From Pseudomonas songnenensis (GTDB lineage: Bacteria > Pseudomonadota > Gammaproteobacteria > Pseudomonadales > Pseudomonadaceae), in contig NZ_RFFN01000002.1 in NCBI RefSeq assembly GCF_003696315.1, positions 336,812-400,811 on the forward strand: DNA of 64,000 bases, read 5' to 3'. A program made the position numbers and the translations under genes. Below, piece by piece: positions 46,074 through 55,800 of the stretch. How positions within the stretch are numbered: position 1 is the stretch's first letter; each line of letters starts with the position of its first letter. Below the pieces are notes generated by a model, which was not told the origin of the DNA, did no database searches, and saw only the letters and a program-made list of their open reading frames with translations.

Positions 46074-48437
46074 ATGTCGCAGCAGCAGCGAGGCTTCATA
46101 CTGACCCGGCACTGGCGCGATACGCCAGATGGCACCGAGATCAGTTTCTGGCTTGCCACCGATGACGGGCCACGGCAGGTGACTGTTCCGCATCAGCATT
46201 CGGTCGCGTTCGTTCCCGAGGAGCAGCGTGCGCTCGCCGAGCCTTTGCTGCGTCGTGAACGTGATGCCGAGTTGCGGCCGCTGGCCTTGCGCGACTTCCG
46301 GCATCGGCCGGTGATGGGGCTTTACTGCCGTTCGTATCGTCGCCTGCTGGATTGCGCGCGGTTGTTGCGAGACGCCGGGGTTGATGTCTACGAGGCGGAC
46401 ATTCGACCGCCCGAGCGCTATCTGATGGAGCGCTTCATTACTGCGCCGGTGTGTTTCTCTGCCGCGCCCGCGGGTAACAAGCAGGTCGATGCCCAGCTCA
46501 AGCCAGCGTCGGACTATCGGCCGCAGCTCAGGCTGGTTTCTCTGGATATCGAAACCACCGCTCGCGGCGATCTCTATTCCATTGCGCTTGAGGGGTGTGG
46601 CCAGCGCCAGGTCTATATGCTTGGGCCGGAAAACGCGCAGGGCGCGGCCGTCGACTTTGCGCTGGAGTATTGTGAAAGCCGACGCGAGTTACTCGAGCGC
46701 CTGAACGCCTGGTTCGCCGAGCACGATCCTGATGCAATCATCGGCTGGAACCTGGTGCAGTTCGATTTGCGCGTATTGCAGGAGCATTCGCAGCGTCTGC
46801 AGGTTCCGCTGCGCCTGGGGCGCGGGGGGACGGAGATGGAGTGGCGAGAGCACGGCGGCCGCGGTAACCATTTCTTCGCGGCGACTGCCGGGCGGTTGAT
46901 CATCGATGGCATCGAGGCGCTGCGTTCAGCGACCTGGAGTTTCCCCTCGTTCAGTCTGGAGAATGTCGCCCAGACTCTTTTGGGCGAAGGCAAGGCGATC
47001 GACAACCCCTATCAGCGCATGGCGGAAATCGATCGCATGTTCGCCGAGGACAAGCCGGCTCTGGCGCGATACAACCTCAAGGACTGCGAGCTGGTCACCC
47101 GGATCTTTGCCCACACCGAGCTGCTGACCTTCCTGCTGGAGCGCGCCACGGTGACGGGGCTCGCGGCGGATCGCAGTGGCGGGTCGGTTGCTGCGTTCGA
47201 GCATCTGTACATGCCGTTGATGCACCGCCAAGGCTTCGTTGCGCCGAATCTCGGTGAGCGTCAGGCCGAGGCCAGCCCGGGTGGCTTCGTGATGAATTCG
47301 CAGCCGGGTTTGTACGAATCGGTGCTGGTGCTGGACTACAAGAGCCTGTACCCGTCGATCATCCGCACCTTTCTCATCGATCCAGTGGGGTTGATCGAGG
47401 GGCTGCGTCACCCCACCGATGAGGCGTCGATTCCCGGCTTTCGCGGCGCGCGTTTCTCGCGTACCCGGCACTGCCTGCCGGCGATCGTGGAGCGTGTCTG
47501 GGAAGGGCGCGAGACAGCGAAACGCGAGCACAACAAGCCGCTGTCACAAGCGCTGAAGATCATCATGAATGCCTTTTACGGCGTACTTGGCTCCAGCGGC
47601 TGCCGTTTCTTCGATACGCGGCTGGCCTCGTCTATTACGCTGCGTGGCCATGAAATCATGCGGCGTACGCGGGAACTGATCGAGGCGCAGGGCCACGCCG
47701 TGATTTATGGCGATACCGACTCCACTTTCGTCTGGCTGCGCAAGGCGCATTCCGATGGCGAGGCGGCATGCATCGGTCGCGCGCTGGTGCAGCACATCAA
47801 CGACTGGTGGCGTGAGCATCTACAGATCGAGTACGGCCTTGCCAGCGCGCTGGAGCTGCAATACGAAACGCATTTCCGCCGCTTCCTGATGCCGACCATC
47901 CGCGGTGCGGAGGAGGGCAGCAAGAAGCGCTATGCCGGCCTGGTTACCCGCCCGGACGGCAGCGATGGCATGGTCTTCAAAGGCCTGGAGACAGTGCGCA
48001 CGGATTGGTCACCGTTGGCTCAGCGCTTTCAGCAGGAGCTCTACCAGCGCATCTTCCACCGCCAGCCGCATCGCGATTACGTCCGTGACTACGTGCGGCG
48101 CACGCTGGCTGGCGAGCTGGACGACTTGCTGATCTATCGCAAACGCCTGCGGCGCAGGCTGGATGACTACCAGCGCAACGTGCCGCCACATGTGCGTGCG
48201 GCGCGCCTGGCCGATGAGTTCAACGACCGCCAGGGACGGCCGAGGCAGTACCAGAACGGCGGTTGGATCAGTTACCTGATCACGGTTGCGGGGCCGGAGC
48301 CGTTGGAGACGCGGTCATCGGTTATCGATTACGACCACTACGTGACGCGGCAGCTGCAACCGGTAGCGGATGCAATCCTGCCGTTCGTCGGCGACGATTT
48401 CGCTTCGCTGGTCGACGGACAGCTCGGGCTTTTCTGA
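46074..48437 (+). CDS. polB: DNA polymerase II (family B)
   Basis: 787 residues. Proofreading exonuclease motif [17 protein letters not shown], Exo [15 protein letters not shown], polymerase motif [21 protein letters not shown], motif [21 protein letters not shown], motif [11 protein letters not shown] and KKRY in [13 protein letters not shown]. All catalytic residues are intact. Used in replication restart and translesion synthesis; SOS-regulated in E. coli, but I see no LexA box here. GGGGAGG precedes ATG 46074. In P. aeruginosa polB is at a different chromosomal place. Confidence 0.96.
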   Translation: MSQQQRGFILTRHWRDTPDGTEISFWLATDDGPRQVTVPHQHSVAFVPEEQRALAEPLLRRERDAELRPLALRDFRHRPVMGLYCRSYRRLLDCARLLRDAGVDVYEADIRPPERYLMERFITAPVCFSAAPAGNKQVDAQLKPASDYRPQLRLVSLDIETTARGDLYSIALEGCGQRQVYMLGPENAQGAAVDFALEYCESRRELLERLNAWFAEHDPDAIIGWNLVQFDLRVLQEHSQRLQVPLRLGRGGTEMEWREHGGRGNHFFAATAGRLIIDGIEALRSATWSFPSFSLENVAQTLLGEGKAIDNPYQRMAEIDRMFAEDKPALARYNLKDCELVTRIFAHTELLTFLLERATVTGLAADRSGGSVAAFEHLYMPLMHRQGFVAPNLGERQAEASPGGFVMNSQPGLYESVLVLDYKSLYPSIIRTFLIDPVGLIEGLRHPTDEASIPGFRGARFSRTRHCLPAIVERVWEGRETAKREHNKPLSQALKIIMNAFYGVLGSSGCRFFDTRLASSITLRGHEIMRRTRELIEAQGHAVIYGDTDSTFVWLRKAHSDGEAACIGRALVQHINDWWREHLQIEYGLASALELQYETHFRRFLMPTIRGAEEGSKKRYAGLVTRPDGSDGMVFKGLETVRTDWSPLAQRFQQELYQRIFHRQPHRDYVRDYVRRTLAGELDDLLIYRKRLRRRLDDYQRNVPPHVRAARLADEFNDRQGRPRQYQNGGWISYLITVAGPEPLETRSSVIDYDHYVTRQLQPVADAILPFVGDDFASLVDGQLGLF

Positions 48438-48507
48438 TTTCGGCGGTTCGGCGTCAAAGGCGAGCTGGCCTGGTCTCATGTGGAGTGACGAATGACGGGG
48501 CTCCGAC

Positions 48508-48816
48508 ATGTACCTGGTTCAGCTGCTGCTACCGCTCTATGACAACGATCAGCGAGCGCTGCCGAAAGCGCTGTTTCGTAGTGTGAGCGAGGAGCTCATC
48601 GAGCAGTTCGGCGGCCTGACCACCTATTCGCGGGCGCCGGCGAGCGGTTACTGGCTGGAGGACGGCGACAATCCCGTCCACGATGAATCGGTGGTCTATG
48701 AGGTCATGACCGAGGCGCTGGACAGGGAATGGTGGGCAGAGTATCGCGCCGAGCTGGAGTGCAGGTTTCGGCAGAAGGCACTGGTGGTCAGGGCGCACAG
48801 CCTGACGCTGCTGTAA
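48508..48816 (+). CDS. Conserved hypothetical protein
   Basis: 102 residues starting MYLVQLLLPLYDNDQRALPK. The pattern (N-terminal strand VQLLLPLYD, FGGLTTYSRAPASGYWLEDG, then DREWWAEYRAELECRFRQKA) suggests a small alpha/beta ferredoxin-like domain; no signal peptide. Resembles unnamed pseudomonad proteins of this size. Function unknown. It lies 70 nt after polB and converges on ydbL. Confidence 0.75.
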   Translation: MYLVQLLLPLYDNDQRALPKALFRSVSEELIEQFGGLTTYSRAPASGYWLEDGDNPVHDESVVYEVMTEALDREWWAEYRAELECRFRQKALVVRAHSLTLL

Positions 48817-48864
48817 GCGCCTGCAGGCGAACGATGGCCGGCTGGCCCGGCCATCCTGGCTGGG

Positions 48865-49209
48865 TCACTTGCGGACCCAGTTACCGTTGAGCTGGATGAT
48901 CTGGCCAGACGGTGTCTTCTCGATGGCCTTCTTGCCGGCGATGGCTTCGACGTCGCTGACGCTGATGCCGTTCTGCTTGGCAACACGGTGGTATTCCGCG
49001 CGGCGGGCCTGATTGATCTGGCTGGCGATCTCCTCGGCATTCTTGCTGGAGCGAACCACGCCCAGGTAGCCGTCGGGCTTCTCGCCAAGCAGGCCGCTGG
49101 CCTTGGCGTCCCCCAGCGCCGACATGGCTTCGTTGAGGGTCATGGCTGCTGCGGGCAGGGCGAGCATCAGCGCAAACAGCAGGCTCGCCAATTTCAGGTA
49201 GGTTTTCAT
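48865..49209 (-). CDS. ydbL: YdbL-family (DUF1318) periplasmic protein
   Basis: 114 residues with a signal peptide (KLASLLFALMLALPAAAMT), then LNEAMSALGDAKASGLLGEK, PDGYLGVV and the C-terminal QIIQLNGNWVRK typical of DUF1318. In E. coli YdbL acts with YdbH and YnbE and is thought to help control their assembly. Third gene of ydbH-ynbE-ydbL. Confidence 0.9.
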   Translation of the reverse strand: MKTYLKLASLLFALMLALPAAAMTLNEAMSALGDAKASGLLGEKPDGYLGVVRSSKNAEEIASQINQARRAEYHRVAKQNGISVSDVEAIAGKKAIEKTPSGQIIQLNGNWVRK

Positions 49210-49217
49210 CGTCGTCC

Positions 49218-49409
49218 TCAGAACAGTCCGCTGTCTTGGTTAATGATCGAGTCGAGCTGCTTGTCTACCCGGATGTAAATCTCGTGTTCGATCTTCACGT
49301 TCAGGTTGATGTTGATCGGCTCGTTCGGTACGGCCAGTTCCACCCGCGGCGTACAGGCGCTGGCGAACAGGGCCAGCAGCAGAATGGTCAGCGATTGGCG
49401 CAACCGCAT
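49218..49409 (-). CDS. ynbE: YnbE-like small outer-membrane lipoprotein
   Basis: 63 residues. Lipobox FASAC, then TPRVELAVPNEPININLNVK and IEHEIYIRVDKQLDSIINQD, matching YnbE. GGAGAG lies upstream of ATG 49409; an earlier in-frame ATG (49442) would disrupt the signal peptide. In E. coli YnbE beta-strands stack onto the end of YdbH to complete an intermembrane lipid bridge. 37 nt downstream of ydbH, 8 nt upstream of ydbL. Confidence 0.9.
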   Translation of the reverse strand: MRLRQSLTILLLALFASACTPRVELAVPNEPININLNVKIEHEIYIRVDKQLDSIINQDSGLF

Positions 49410-49446
49410 GGCGGTCTCTCCTGTGTCGGCTTGCGGTTGCATGGCC

Positions 49447-52008
49447 TCAGCGAAGCCGTTCCTGCACCCGCCGTTGAATGGTTTCGCTTACCCGGTCGCT
49501 TAGCTGCAAGCTGGTCAGCAGCGCCGGAATGTCCTCTTCAAGGTTGATCGAGAAATTGATCGGTCTGCCACCTTCCAGAGCCGGGTTGCGGCCATTCAGA
49601 CGTAGCCCGAGGTTCAGCTTGCCGCTCTCATCATAGCGGACGTCGCTGCTCAGCAAATCATAATGAAAATCGTGCAAGGCCTCGCTGACGATTCTCATGG
49701 CCGGATTTGCCTGGCCGAGGGCTTCGATCTTGGGTGAGCGAAAGCGCAGTACGCCGCCGGGTGCGCGGGCAGCAAGCTGCCCCTGATCCACGCTCAGGCC
49801 CGTGGCGCTGCGGTGAACCTCGAAGCTGCCGTCGATCAGCCCGCTGCCGCTGAGTCCTTCGGTTGGATAGGCTGCCAGCACCTCTCCCAGCTGCACACCT
49901 TGCACCCGGGCGTTGAGCTGCTGGGGCGCGACGGCCAGGTCGAGGGTTGCCGGCTCCAGCCAGAACCGGCCGCCGAGAATGTGCGTTTCGGCGGTCTGCC
50001 AGCTCAAGCGACCTTGTGCTGGCTGATCGAGGCTGGCGCTATACGCACCACGCAGCAGCAGCGGGCCGAAGGTGAAGCCGGGGTTGAGCTGCGCCAGACG
50101 CAATTCGGTGATATCCATCTGCAAACGATTGCGCTGCAGGTTTCCTGCAAGGCGCACATCGAGCCCGGATATCTCTGTGCGATCGTAGATACCCGCCAGA
50201 CCTCGGGCTTCCAGGGCGAGACTGGCTGACGGCGCACCGCCATCTGCAGGCAATGAAAGCTTGCCGTCGCCCAGCAGTCGCCCACTGTTCAGCTCGAGCG
50301 CCGCCGGCCAGGCGGCGAAGCTGCGGGCCAGCGGGTTGCCAGCCCGCAGGAACACCTCTTGCAACTTGCCATTCACTTGCAGAGGGCCGTTCCAGGCCTT
50401 GTTCAGATTGGCTACCAGTGCCAGGCCGGCATCGTTGCTCAACGGCCCGGTTGCGTTCAGGCGCGTTGTGTCGACGTCCAGCTGACTGCTCCAACGCCAG
50501 CCTTGCGCGATCAGCTGCGGATGTTCCAGTGCGCCCAGGCGCAGCTCCACGGGGCCGCGGATGCGCCACGTGCTCGCTTCGGCCGCGCTGCGATCGATCT
50601 GCAGACTGAGCGGCTGCGGCAGCTCGGCACGCAACTGGCTGGCCGCAAGTTCCGCGCTGGTCACTCGGGCAAGGGTTGCACGCGAAGCCTTGTGCAGTTT
50701 CAAGTCGATCCGCTCGAGATCGGCTCGGCCGGAGAAATGCAGCGTGGCATCCAGGCCTTGTAGCGTAAGCGCATCAAGTTGCAGCTTACTGCTGCGTACT
50801 TGCAGGCGTGCCTGTTCGATATCCACTGCGTAGGGAGCCCCTGTCGCCAGCTGCGCGCGTGCCTGCAGCGTTGCGGGGGCGCCACCCTGAGCTTCCAGTC
50901 TGAGCTGCAGTGGCAGGTGACCCTGAACCGTTTCGCCTTCCACGGGGGCGATGTCGATGTTCAGAAGGGTGGGGCGCAGGTTGTTTGGCAGTGCGGCTAG
51001 CAACGCTGGCTCGGGGCGCAGTTTGAGGTTGGCTTTCAGCTCGGAGGGCAGCCACAGGCCATTCTGGCCGTTTGCCGCGAGATCGATCTCACCCTGCAAC
51101 TCACCGAGGCCGATGACTGGCCAGAAGGCGGGGAGGTGAGCGGACAGGCGCAGGTCACCGGCAGCGTCGCGCCAGTCGATCATGCCGCCCGGCCTTTGCG
51201 GCAGGGTTAACGACCAGCCGGCGCCGAGGCGCATGTCCGCAGGCATGTCCGGCAGGGCCGTGGGTTGATAGCTTGTCCATTCCCCGAGCCATTCCAGCAA
51301 CCAGGGCGCTTCCGGCAGGCTGCCCATCGACAGGGTGCCGCTCCACAGCATTTGCTCATCGGCATGCATCAGCTGGTGGCGGGTTTCCAGGCGCTGCTGC
51401 TCGTCGATCAGCAGCTTTGCCTCGATCAGGCTGTGCGTTTCATCGGAACGCTGAGCGTCGACCATGAGCGATAGCTGCCGCTCATTGCGTTGCAGGTCAA
51501 GGCGGGCCTCAAATGGCAGCAACGATTCGCCGGAATGCCGTAGCTGTAATGACCCCCGTTCGTCGCAGCGACCCTGGGCACAAGGGAGCTCCATCTGCAG
51601 ATCGACTATGGTCAATCGCTGCGGCAGCCAGGCAATCCATTGTTCGTATCGTTCGAGGTCTGGCGGCGAGGGTTCGTCAGAGGCTTCCGGCAACGAATGC
51701 AATGTGAGCCTGGCGCGCTCAACGTCTAAGGATCGTGGCGGAAACGGGCGGAAAAAACTGGTTATCTGCAGGTTAACTGCGTCTATCTGCGCGGCTACGT
51801 CCAAGCCGTCAGCTGTCCGTTGAACGTAGTCCAGTCGGTCGATGAACACGCTTTGGTTGGAAAGGCGCAAGCCTTGCCACTCGAGTTGCTCGATACCTTG
51901 CTCACGCTTGAACACTTTCCACTGATACCAGGCAAAACCGCCGGCAAGCAGCATCGATACCAGTAATGCTGAGATCAGCCAGAGCAGGATTCTCGACGGT
52001 TTTGTCAT
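49447..52008 (-). CDS. ydbH: YdbH, AsmA-like intermembrane lipid-transport protein
   Basis: 853 residues: N-terminal inner-membrane anchor (ILLWLISALLVSMLLAGGFA) followed by a very long repetitive beta-rich periplasmic region with the DctA-YdbH domain towards the C-terminus (PTEGLSGSGLIDGSFEVHRS; LLSSDVRYDESGKLNLGLRL). Such AsmA-like proteins (TamB, YhdP, YdbH) form grooves that carry phospholipid to the outer membrane. ATG 52008 gives a conventional anchor. First gene of ydbH-ynbE-ydbL. Confidence 0.92.
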   Translation of the reverse strand: MTKPSRILLWLISALLVSMLLAGGFAWYQWKVFKREQGIEQLEWQGLRLSNQSVFIDRLDYVQRTADGLDVAAQIDAVNLQITSFFRPFPPRSLDVERARLTLHSLPEASDEPSPPDLERYEQWIAWLPQRLTIVDLQMELPCAQGRCDERGSLQLRHSGESLLPFEARLDLQRNERQLSLMVDAQRSDETHSLIEAKLLIDEQQRLETRHQLMHADEQMLWSGTLSMGSLPEAPWLLEWLGEWTSYQPTALPDMPADMRLGAGWSLTLPQRPGGMIDWRDAAGDLRLSAHLPAFWPVIGLGELQGEIDLAANGQNGLWLPSELKANLKLRPEPALLAALPNNLRPTLLNIDIAPVEGETVQGHLPLQLRLEAQGGAPATLQARAQLATGAPYAVDIEQARLQVRSSKLQLDALTLQGLDATLHFSGRADLERIDLKLHKASRATLARVTSAELAASQLRAELPQPLSLQIDRSAAEASTWRIRGPVELRLGALEHPQLIAQGWRWSSQLDVDTTRLNATGPLSNDAGLALVANLNKAWNGPLQVNGKLQEVFLRAGNPLARSFAAWPAALELNSGRLLGDGKLSLPADGGAPSASLALEARGLAGIYDRTEISGLDVRLAGNLQRNRLQMDITELRLAQLNPGFTFGPLLLRGAYSASLDQPAQGRLSWQTAETHILGGRFWLEPATLDLAVAPQQLNARVQGVQLGEVLAAYPTEGLSGSGLIDGSFEVHRSATGLSVDQGQLAARAPGGVLRFRSPKIEALGQANPAMRIVSEALHDFHYDLLSSDVRYDESGKLNLGLRLNGRNPALEGGRPINFSINLEEDIPALLTSLQLSDRVSETIQRRVQERLR

Positions 52009-52168
52009 CGGCAGGTCCAATAAGCGAGCGATACAGCATAGCTGCATAACAGGCGCAGCCGCCTGTGCTCTGGTGAGGTGCACGACGCGACAATCGAATG
52101 AAGCCGAAGTTCAGTCGGAGGCCGCGGCGGCCCTTGTGTCAAGGGCGTTCGAGCGCGATGCGCCGAAC

Positions 52169-52379
52169 TTGTGCACATTTGCTCAGCGGCCCTGTCAAGT
52201 GCTTATGACAAACTGTCGCAAATCGGTGGAATCCATAGAACGTTAATAACCAATTGAAAAATAAGCATTTTTTTCTTTGGCGAAAAAAACGTCAGTTTAA
52301 GCGCAGCCCCCATGACACGTGGCGTTCGACGATTTGTCTGCTGTTTGTCCACTGACTTATCCACAGCTTCTGTGGATTA
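52169..52379. promoter_or_regulatory. Cluster of DnaA-box-like sites in AT-rich intergenic DNA
   Basis: The 472 nt between ydbH and the Sel1-type gene is unusually AT-rich in parts. It has a perfect DnaA box TTATCCACA (52357-52365), near-matches TTGTCCACT (52345-52353), TTGTGCACA (52169-52177) and, inverted, TGTGGATTA (52371-52379). The two central sites form a hairpin-capable dyad ATCCACAG-CTT-CTGTGGAT. An AT-rich tract (52240-52310) lies between. ydbH-proximal DNA also has the hairpin ACAGGCG/CGCCTGT (52049-52066). Origin-like, but function is unproven. Confidence 0.5.
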
Positions 52380-52424
52380 AAAACTGATGTGATCCGGATC
52401 TAATTTTTTCGATTTTGACAAGAC

Positions 52425-52452
52425 TTTAACTCTCGAAAAAAAGGAGTAGAGT
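52425..52452 (+). promoter_or_regulatory. Possible promoter of the Sel1-type gene
   Basis: TTTAAC (52425-52430), 16 nt spacer, TAGAGT (52447-52452), followed by GCGCGACC, the same layout as the tRNA-Val promoter in this window. A consensus TTGACA at 52415-52420 has no well-spaced -10. Confidence 0.4.
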
Positions 52453-52480
52453 GCGCGACCTTATCCATCCAGCCCCCCTG

Positions 52481-52903
52481 ATGTGCATGAGAACGCGTAC
52501 CTCTGCTTCGGCTTCCTTCGCTACTTCCACTCCGTCGGCACGGCTGCCGTTGCGTATGGCGCTCTGGTTGCTCGACAGCCAGCGCCTGGGCAGCAACCAG
52601 GGTGTCAAGCGAATCGCTGGTCGGCTGCTCAAGCAGCCCGCGCGTGAGGGTGTGGTAGAGGCGCAGAGCCGTCTTGGGCGCCTGCTCTGCTGCGAGTGCG
52701 AAAGTCAGCGTGATCGCCGCATTGGTTTCGAACTGCTGCGCCAGGCTGCACGCGCCGGCGACTGCCAGGCACAGCTGGAGCTAGGGCGTCTGTATGGCGA
52801 GCCGGATCACCCGGAGCCGGCCAAGGCGCGCCTCTGGCTTGAGCAGGCCGCAGCACAAGGCTCGCAGGAGGCGGTGCGCTTCCTGCAGCAGGTCAAGGCC
52901 TAA
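52481..52903 (+). CDS. Sel1-like repeat protein
   Basis: 140 residues from ATG 52481 (ATG 52487 and 52556 are alternatives; none has a good ribosome site). After a Ser/Thr/Arg-rich start come helical repeats: GVVEAQSRLGRLLCCECESQ, RRIGFELLRQAARAGDCQAQ and LELGRLYGEPDHPEPAKARL, WLEQAAAQGSQEAVRFL, i.e. two to three Sel1/SLR units. SLR proteins are protein-binding scaffolds; partner unknown. No signal peptide, so probably cytoplasmic. Confidence 0.8.
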   Translation: MCMRTRTSASASFATSTPSARLPLRMALWLLDSQRLGSNQGVKRIAGRLLKQPAREGVVEAQSRLGRLLCCECESQRDRRIGFELLRQAARAGDCQAQLELGRLYGEPDHPEPAKARLWLEQAAAQGSQEAVRFLQQVKA

Positions 52904-52965
52904 GCGGGGCAGCCCCGTCTCTCTGCGGATCGCTATACTGCCCGGCAATTTCGCCGGAGCCTTTC

Positions 52966-54438
52966 ATGTCCTTTGATCCTCTTCATCTATTGATCGGTCT
53001 GGCGCTCGGCGTGGTCGTGCTGGCCGCGCTGAGCGTTTATCTGCAGCGCCGTCTGTCGTCCAGCGAAGCCGAGCAGGCAATGCTCGACGAAAGGCTCAGG
53101 CAAGCCGCGCTGGGCCAGGAAGGGCTGGCCGCGCAGCTGGAAGGCTGCCGGATCGAACTCGCCGAAGTGAGTGGCATAAAGTCCGCTCTGCAGGCTGAAC
53201 TGGCCGCGTTGCGCCGGGAGACCGAGCTGCTGTGCACGCAGCGCGACGGCAATGTCGAAACCATCGCCGACCTGCAGGCCGAGCGTGACGCCCAGGTGGG
53301 AGAGCTGCGCCGGCTGAGCGCAGCGCATGCAGCGCTCGAAGCCGAGTTGCGCGAACAGCACAATGCTCATCAGCAGCGGTTGGCTGATCTGCAGGCGGCG
53401 CGTGACGAGTTGCGCGCGCAGTTCGCCGAGCTGGCCGGTAAGATTTTCGATGAGCGGGAGCAGCGCTTCAGCGAGTCCAGTCACGAGCGTCTCGGTCAGC
53501 TGCTCGAGCCGCTGAAAGAGCGCATCCAGTCGTTCGAGAAGCGTGTCGAGGAAAGCTACCAGAACGAGGCGCGTGAGCGATTCTCCCTGGCCCGTGAGCT
53601 GGAACGGCTGCAACAGCTGAATCAACGCCTGGGCGATGAAGCCACCAACCTGACCCGCGCGCTGCAGGGCCAGAAGACCCAGGGCAACTGGGGCGAGCTG
53701 GTGCTGGAGAAGGTGCTGGAACACGCCGGGCTGGAAAAGGGCCGTGAGTACCATACACAGGTCAGCCTGAAGAGCCCGGACGGCGAGCGTTTCCAGCCGG
53801 ATGTGCTCATTCATCTGCCGGGTGACAAGCAGGTGGTGGTGGATGCCAAGGTCAGCCTGACCGCCTATCAGGCGCTGACCTGCGCCGAGGACGACAGCAG
53901 CAGGGCACTGGCACTCAAGCAGCACGTCCAATCGCTGCGCAGCCATCTCAAGGGCCTCTCCCTCAAGGACTATCAGCGCCTGGACGGGCTGCAAAGTCTC
54001 GACTTCGTATTGCTCTTCGTCCCGATCGAAGCTGCCTTCGCAGCTGCGCTGCAGGCGGACCCGGATCTGTTCCAGGAGGCGTATGGACGACACATCGTGA
54101 TCGTCAGTCCGACCACCTTGCTGGCCACGCTGCGGGTTATCGACAGCCTCTGGCGACAGGAGCGACAAAGCCAGAACGCACGCGAGATCGCCGAGAAGGC
54201 CGGCGGGCTGTACGACAAGTTCGTCGCCTTCATTCAGGATCTCGACGAGATCGGCAGCAGGCTGCAGCAGGTGGATCGCGCCTACCTTGCTGCACGCAAC
54301 AAGCTCAGCGATGGGCGCGGCAACCTCGTCGGTCGTGCCGAGCAGCTGAAGTCACTCGGCGCGCGTGCCAGCAAGCGCTTGCCGGGTGATTGGCTGGAGC
54401 GCGCCGGTGCCGAAGAACTCAGCGAGGTTGGTGACTAG
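52966..54438 (+). CDS. rmuC: DNA recombination protein RmuC
   Basis: 490 residues: N-terminal helix (LLIGLALGVVVLAALSVYL), a long coiled coil (about 30-180) and a restriction-endonuclease-like core with GNWGELVLEKVLEHAGLEKG, PDVLIHLPGDKQVVVDAKVS (catalytic Asp and DAK) and FVPIEAAFAAALQADPDLF. RmuC limits inversions at short repeats and restricts replication-linked rearrangement in E. coli. GGAG precedes the ATG. Confidence 0.94.
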   Translation: MSFDPLHLLIGLALGVVVLAALSVYLQRRLSSSEAEQAMLDERLRQAALGQEGLAAQLEGCRIELAEVSGIKSALQAELAALRRETELLCTQRDGNVETIADLQAERDAQVGELRRLSAAHAALEAELREQHNAHQQRLADLQAARDELRAQFAELAGKIFDEREQRFSESSHERLGQLLEPLKERIQSFEKRVEESYQNEARERFSLARELERLQQLNQRLGDEATNLTRALQGQKTQGNWGELVLEKVLEHAGLEKGREYHTQVSLKSPDGERFQPDVLIHLPGDKQVVVDAKVSLTAYQALTCAEDDSSRALALKQHVQSLRSHLKGLSLKDYQRLDGLQSLDFVLLFVPIEAAFAAALQADPDLFQEAYGRHIVIVSPTTLLATLRVIDSLWRQERQSQNAREIAEKAGGLYDKFVAFIQDLDEIGSRLQQVDRAYLAARNKLSDGRGNLVGRAEQLKSLGARASKRLPGDWLERAGAEELSEVGD

Positions 54439-54448
54439 GCGAGGGCAG

Positions 54449-55696
54449 TCAGCGCAACAACAGCACCGCAAGGCCGGTCAGCAGACCGGCAAACATGATC
54501 GGCAGGGTGCGTAGCGCCAGCTCGCGGCCGCCGATCAGGACGATCAGCATGGCCTTGACCAGGCTGTTGCTCAGTGCGGCGAAGACGATGCCGCGTATCG
54601 CGACCTCATGGCTCAACCCATCGCGTGCCTTGCTGGCGAGCGAGAGGGTGATTGCATCGACATCGGTCAGACCTGCTACCAGCGACACCAGATAGATGCC
54701 GGCGTCACCCAGCCAGTGGCGGGCGCCTTCCACCAGCAGAAGAATCAGCACCAGCAGGGCCGCAAAGCGCAATGCCGGGCCCAGTTCGAACGGGTTCTTC
54801 AGCAGCGGTTCGGTATTGTCATCGGGCGTCTCGCCGGCACGCAGGTAGTAGAACAGCGCGCCAGCCGCATAGATGGCGCCGGCACAAGCCAGCGGCAAGG
54901 CCAGGCCGGGCAGCAGGGCCGGATTGACCAGCCCCACTTCCAGCAACACGCGGGGGAACATCAAGGCGGAAGTCGCCAGCAGGCCGGCCGCCAGCGCTGC
55001 GCGCAGTTGCGGTGCATTGAGCCGGGCCAGCGTGATGGTCATGGCGGTGGATGAGACGATGCCGCCAAGTAGCGCGGTCAGCAGCAGGCCATGCCGCGCC
55101 CCAAAGAATCGAATGGCCACGTAGGCGGCGAAGCCGATGCCGGCAATCAGCACCACCATCATCCAGGTCGTGTAGGGATTGAGCGCCTGCCAGGGTCCGT
55201 AGCCCTGGTTCGGCAGCGCGGGCAGCAGCACCACGGAGATGAACAGCATCTTCAGCGCGCCTGCCAGTTCGGCCTCGCTGAGTCGCTTCAGCGCCTGATG
55301 CAGACGTGCCTTGAGGCTCAGCAGCAGCGCCACCACGATGGCGCAGGCGGCAGCCAGCGCGCGGCTTTCAGCGACTGCCAGGCTGCCGAGAACGAAGGTC
55401 AGCAGCAGGGCGACTTCGGTGGTCATGCCGTAATCGCCACTGCGGTGCGCGTCGATGACGTAGCCGGCAATTACCAGCAGAGCGAGCATGCCGAACATTG
55501 CTACCCAGGCCAGCGTGCCCAGGTGGTTGATGCTGACGGCTGCCAGCCCGCCGAACAGGCCTGCCAGGCCGAACGTGCGAATGCCGGCGACGAGTTCCTG
55601 CCCCGCGTTGTTCCGACCGCTCCAGGTGCGTTCGGTCCCGATCAGCAGGCCCACCGCGAGCGCCGTGGCGAGGTTGAGAATCAACTCGAGCGTCAT
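54449..55696 (-). CDS. MgtC/SapB family membrane protein with DUF4010
   Basis: 415 residues, about a dozen helices. The first 140 residues carry the MgtC signature (LATALAVGLLIGTERTWSGR; AGIRTFGLAGLFGGLAAVSI), the rest is DUF4010 (GIGFAAYVAIRFFGARHGLL; VAGLTDVDAITLSLASKARD). Not the short virulence MgtC; a transport or Mg2+-related role is only inferred. Converges on rmuC with a 10 nt gap. GAGG precedes ATG. Confidence 0.88.
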   Translation of the reverse strand: MTLELILNLATALAVGLLIGTERTWSGRNNAGQELVAGIRTFGLAGLFGGLAAVSINHLGTLAWVAMFGMLALLVIAGYVIDAHRSGDYGMTTEVALLLTFVLGSLAVAESRALAAACAIVVALLLSLKARLHQALKRLSEAELAGALKMLFISVVLLPALPNQGYGPWQALNPYTTWMMVVLIAGIGFAAYVAIRFFGARHGLLLTALLGGIVSSTAMTITLARLNAPQLRAALAAGLLATSALMFPRVLLEVGLVNPALLPGLALPLACAGAIYAAGALFYYLRAGETPDDNTEPLLKNPFELGPALRFAALLVLILLLVEGARHWLGDAGIYLVSLVAGLTDVDAITLSLASKARDGLSHEVAIRGIVFAALSNSLVKAMLIVLIGGRELALRTLPIMFAGLLTGLAVLLLR

Positions 55697-55800
55697 CTTT
55701 CGCCTCGCTGCCGAAAGTGCAGATAGCCATCAGTGTAACTGCCTGCAGCCGGGCATCGTCACGGTTCGCAGGAGTGGGCGTCGTCCGTGTTGCCCATCCC

